DNA of 64,000 nt. Origin: Microthrixaceae bacterium (GTDB lineage Bacteria > Actinomycetota > Acidimicrobiia > Acidimicrobiales > Poriferisodalaceae). This document shows, in pieces, positions 62,272 through 64,000 of this stretch. A program made the position numbers and the translations under genes. Position 1 is the stretch's first letter; each line of letters starts with the position of its first letter. The notes under the pieces are model-generated. The model saw only the letters and a program-made list of their open reading frames with translations. It was not told where the DNA came from and made no database searches. The stretch lies in NCBI GenBank assembly GCA_011523825.1, contig WTFX01000009.1:414420-478419 (forward strand), in the 5' to 3' direction.

Positions 62272-63537
62272 GTGGCGAAGTTCGGCGAGGGCGGCGAACT
62301 GCTCAAGTGCTCGTTCTGCGGCAAGTCCCAGAAGCAGGTTCGCAAGCTGATCGCGGGCCCGGGCGTCTACATCTGCGACGAGTGCATCGACCTGTGCAAC
62401 GAGATCATCGACGACGAGATCGAGACGACCACCGAAACGCCGTTCGAAGCGGTGCCCAAGCCCCGCGAGATCTTCGCGTTCCTCGACGACTACATCATCG
62501 ATCAGGACAGGACCAAGACGATTCTCTCGGTGGCTGTCTACAACCACTACAAGCGCATGCGCCTCGAGCCCTCTGGCCCAGGCGCTGCCGAAGACATTGA
62601 GATCGCCAAGTCGAACATCCTGCTGATCGGCCCTACCGGCTGCGGCAAGACGATGATGGCGCAGACGCTGGCGCGCATGCTCAACGTGCCGTTCGCCATC
62701 GCCGACGCCACAGCGCTCACCGAGGCCGGTTATGTGGGCGAGGACGTCGAGAACATCTTGCTCAAGCTGTTGCAGGCAGCGGACTTCGACGTGAAGCGTG
62801 CCGAGACCGGGATCGTCTACATCGACGAGATCGACAAGATCGCCCGCAAAGCCGAGAACGCATCGATCACCCGCGACGTCTCGGGCGAGGGCGTCCAGCA
62901 GGCGCTGCTCAAGATCCTGGAGGGCACCGTGGCATCGGTTCCCCCGCAGGGCGGCCGCAAGCACCCGCACCAGGAGTTCTTGCAGATCGATACCAGCAAC
63001 GTGCTGTTCATCTGCGGGGGAGCATTCGACGGGCTCGAGCGCCTCATCGCCGACCGTGTCGGCGAGCGCGGTGTCGGCTTCGGGGCCACGCTGCGCAACG
63101 CCACGGACAGCTCAGCGCTCGACATCCTGCCGGACGTGCTGCCCGAAGATCTGCGGCACTTCGGCCTGATACCCGAGTTCATCGGCAGGCTCCCGGTGGT
63201 GGGCGTCGTCGATCCGCTGGGCCCCGATGCATTGCGACGCATCCTCACCGAGCCGAAGAACGCCCTGGTCCGCCAATACCGTCGGATGTTCGAACTCGAC
63301 GACGTCGAGCTCGAATTCACCTCCGATGCACTCGAGGCGATCGTGGATCAGGCGATGCTGCGCAACACAGGTGCTCGGGGACTACGAGCGATCCTCGAAG
63401 AGGTGCTGCTGGGGCTGATGTACGACCTGCCGAGCCGTGACGACGTCGCTCGCTGCATCGTCGACCGCAACGTGGTGCTGGACAAGGTGAACCCGACGCT
63501 GGTGCCCCGCTCCACCGTGACGCGCCGCGCATCTTGA
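62272..63537 (+). CDS. clpX: ATP-dependent Clp protease ATP-binding subunit ClpX
   Basis: 421 residues. N-terminal zinc domain ([10 protein letters not shown] and [12 protein letters not shown]), Walker [34 protein letters not shown], Walker [14 protein letters not shown] and the GFGA pore-type loop [11 protein letters not shown]+ unfoldase for ClpP. GTG at 62272 has caggagggagg upstream and gives the standard start. It is divergent from tig-clpP over 212 bases, which would let the peptidase and unfoldase be regulated from a shared intergenic region. Confidence 0.96.
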   Translation: MAKFGEGGELLKCSFCGKSQKQVRKLIAGPGVYICDECIDLCNEIIDDEIETTTETPFEAVPKPREIFAFLDDYIIDQDRTKTILSVAVYNHYKRMRLEPSGPGAAEDIEIAKSNILLIGPTGCGKTMMAQTLARMLNVPFAIADATALTEAGYVGEDVENILLKLLQAADFDVKRAETGIVYIDEIDKIARKAENASITRDVSGEGVQQALLKILEGTVASVPPQGGRKHPHQEFLQIDTSNVLFICGGAFDGLERLIADRVGERGVGFGATLRNATDSSALDILPDVLPEDLRHFGLIPEFIGRLPVVGVVDPLGPDALRRILTEPKNALVRQYRRMFELDDVELEFTSDALEAIVDQAMLRNTGARGLRAILEEVLLGLMYDLPSRDDVARCIVDRNVVLDKVNPTLVPRSTVTRRAS

Positions 63538-64000
63538 ACCCTGGGCCGCCGAACACCGGGCCGCCAGCATCAGCGTCTGGCCCGTTGCTCGACTACGAGG
63601 CCGCCGTCGACTGGCTGGACTCTCACATCGACCTCGAGCGTCTGCTCGGCGGTCCCGAGGCGACACCGCCCACGCTGGACCGCATGTGGACGCTCATGGG
63701 TGTCCTGGGCGACCCGCAGGACAGCGTGCCGGCGATTCACATCACCGGAACGAACGGCAAGGGCAGCACGGCCCGGCTGTCAGTAGCACTGCTCGGGGCG
63801 TGCGGCCTCGCTGCGGGCAGCTACACGTCGCCGCACATCGATCGTGTCAACGACAGGATCGCAGTGGCCAACGAGCCGCTCGACGACGACGCGTTCACGA
63901 TGGCCATCAGCGAGGTTGCCGTCTTCGAACCGATGGTGACCGAGCGCTGCGGCGAGCGGCCGAACTACTTCGAGGTGATGGCCGCTGCCGCGTACAACTG
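63534..64000 (+). CDS. folC: dihydrofolate synthase/folylpolyglutamate synthase, 5' part
   Basis: The frame is open from 63534 through the window end and translates to [21 protein letters not shown], then [16 protein letters not shown] and the Mur-ligase P-loop [34 protein letters not shown]-like [13 protein letters not shown], all typical of FolC. A TTG at 63534 shares TTGA with the clpX stop; TTG at 63585 is a shorter option. Adds glutamate to dihydropteroate/folates. The 3' part lies outside the window. Confidence 0.88.
   Translation, partial: MNPGPPNTGPPASASGPLLDYEAAVDWLDSHIDLERLLGGPEATPPTLDRMWTLMGVLGDPQDSVPAIHITGTNGKGSTARLSVALLGACGLAAGSYTSPHIDRVNDRIAVANEPLDDDAFTMAISEVAVFEPMVTERCGERPNYFEVMAAAAYN

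Noticed and set aside
59763..63537. Mobile element or prophage at the rearranged Clp locus
   Set aside because: No transposase, integrase, target duplication or attachment repeat is visible; the genes are intact housekeeping genes.

Overview
The window is a high-G+C bacterial chromosome segment, almost entirely coding, with short intergenic gaps and many 4-base start/stop overlaps. Several features point to Actinomycetota: F420-type luciferase-like oxidoreductases, a cysO-cysM-[lipoprotein]-MBL phosphodiesterase-rph-rdgB run that matches the order of the mycobacterial Rv1335-Rv1341 neighbourhood, paralogous ClpP subunits and a Vsr of actinobacterial type. The load of CoA transferases, amidases, a fused hydantoinase, a DmdA-like DMSP demethylase and no mobile elements suggests a marine or sponge-associated uncultured lineage such as Acidimicrobiia. 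That placement is inference from gene content, not from a marker tree.

Layout. 1-5939 (+): a putative aromatic/ring-cleavage catabolic group (LLM oxidoreductase end, extradiol-type VOC dioxygenase, quinone reductase, HpaB-like flavin hydroxylase, a second LLM enzyme, alpha/beta hydrolase). 5976-12774: housekeeping (smpB, cysO-like, cysM, lipoprotein, Rv1339-like MBL enzyme, rph, rdgB, a ClpP, a small membrane protein, rpe). 12844-21562 (-): thiolase, an orphan CoxL-type molybdenum hydroxylase, an Asp-nucleophile alpha/beta hydrolase and a 1347-residue HyuA-HyuB fusion. 21929-23949 (+): a lower-G+C island with three unrecognised exported proteins. 24001-30430 (+): two close paralogues of a HemL-like PLP enzyme flanking a Rieske oxygenase, then an amidase and a TesB thioesterase. 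30490-45605: CoA transferases (one a tandem fusion), amidase, hydrolases, 2OG-Fe oxygenase, MDR reductase, acyl-CoA ligase, alanine dehydrogenase, orphan Vsr, an orphan ABC-type substrate-binding lipoprotein and two AhpD/CMD-fold proteins. 45673-55091: beta carbonic anhydrase, four tRNAs, the selenoprotein, two Nudix enzymes, cupin, folE, UvrD-like helicase with an unusual N-terminus, LLM enzyme, 3Fe-4S ferredoxin. 55150-59520: mmsA, VOC, SDR and DmdA-like genes. 59566-64000: tRNA-Gly, clpP and tig (-), divergent clpX and the 5' part of folC (+).

The most notable object is the gene at 46643-47665. It is one open frame interrupted by a single TGA at codon 175. The TGA falls where the GrdB/PrdB-like reductase family has its redox Cys (U-P-V-C), and a perfect 8-bp stem with a GGG loop begins 10 nt after it, as expected for a bacterial SECIS. 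The gene should be annotated as one selenoprotein and not as two ORFs or a pseudogene.
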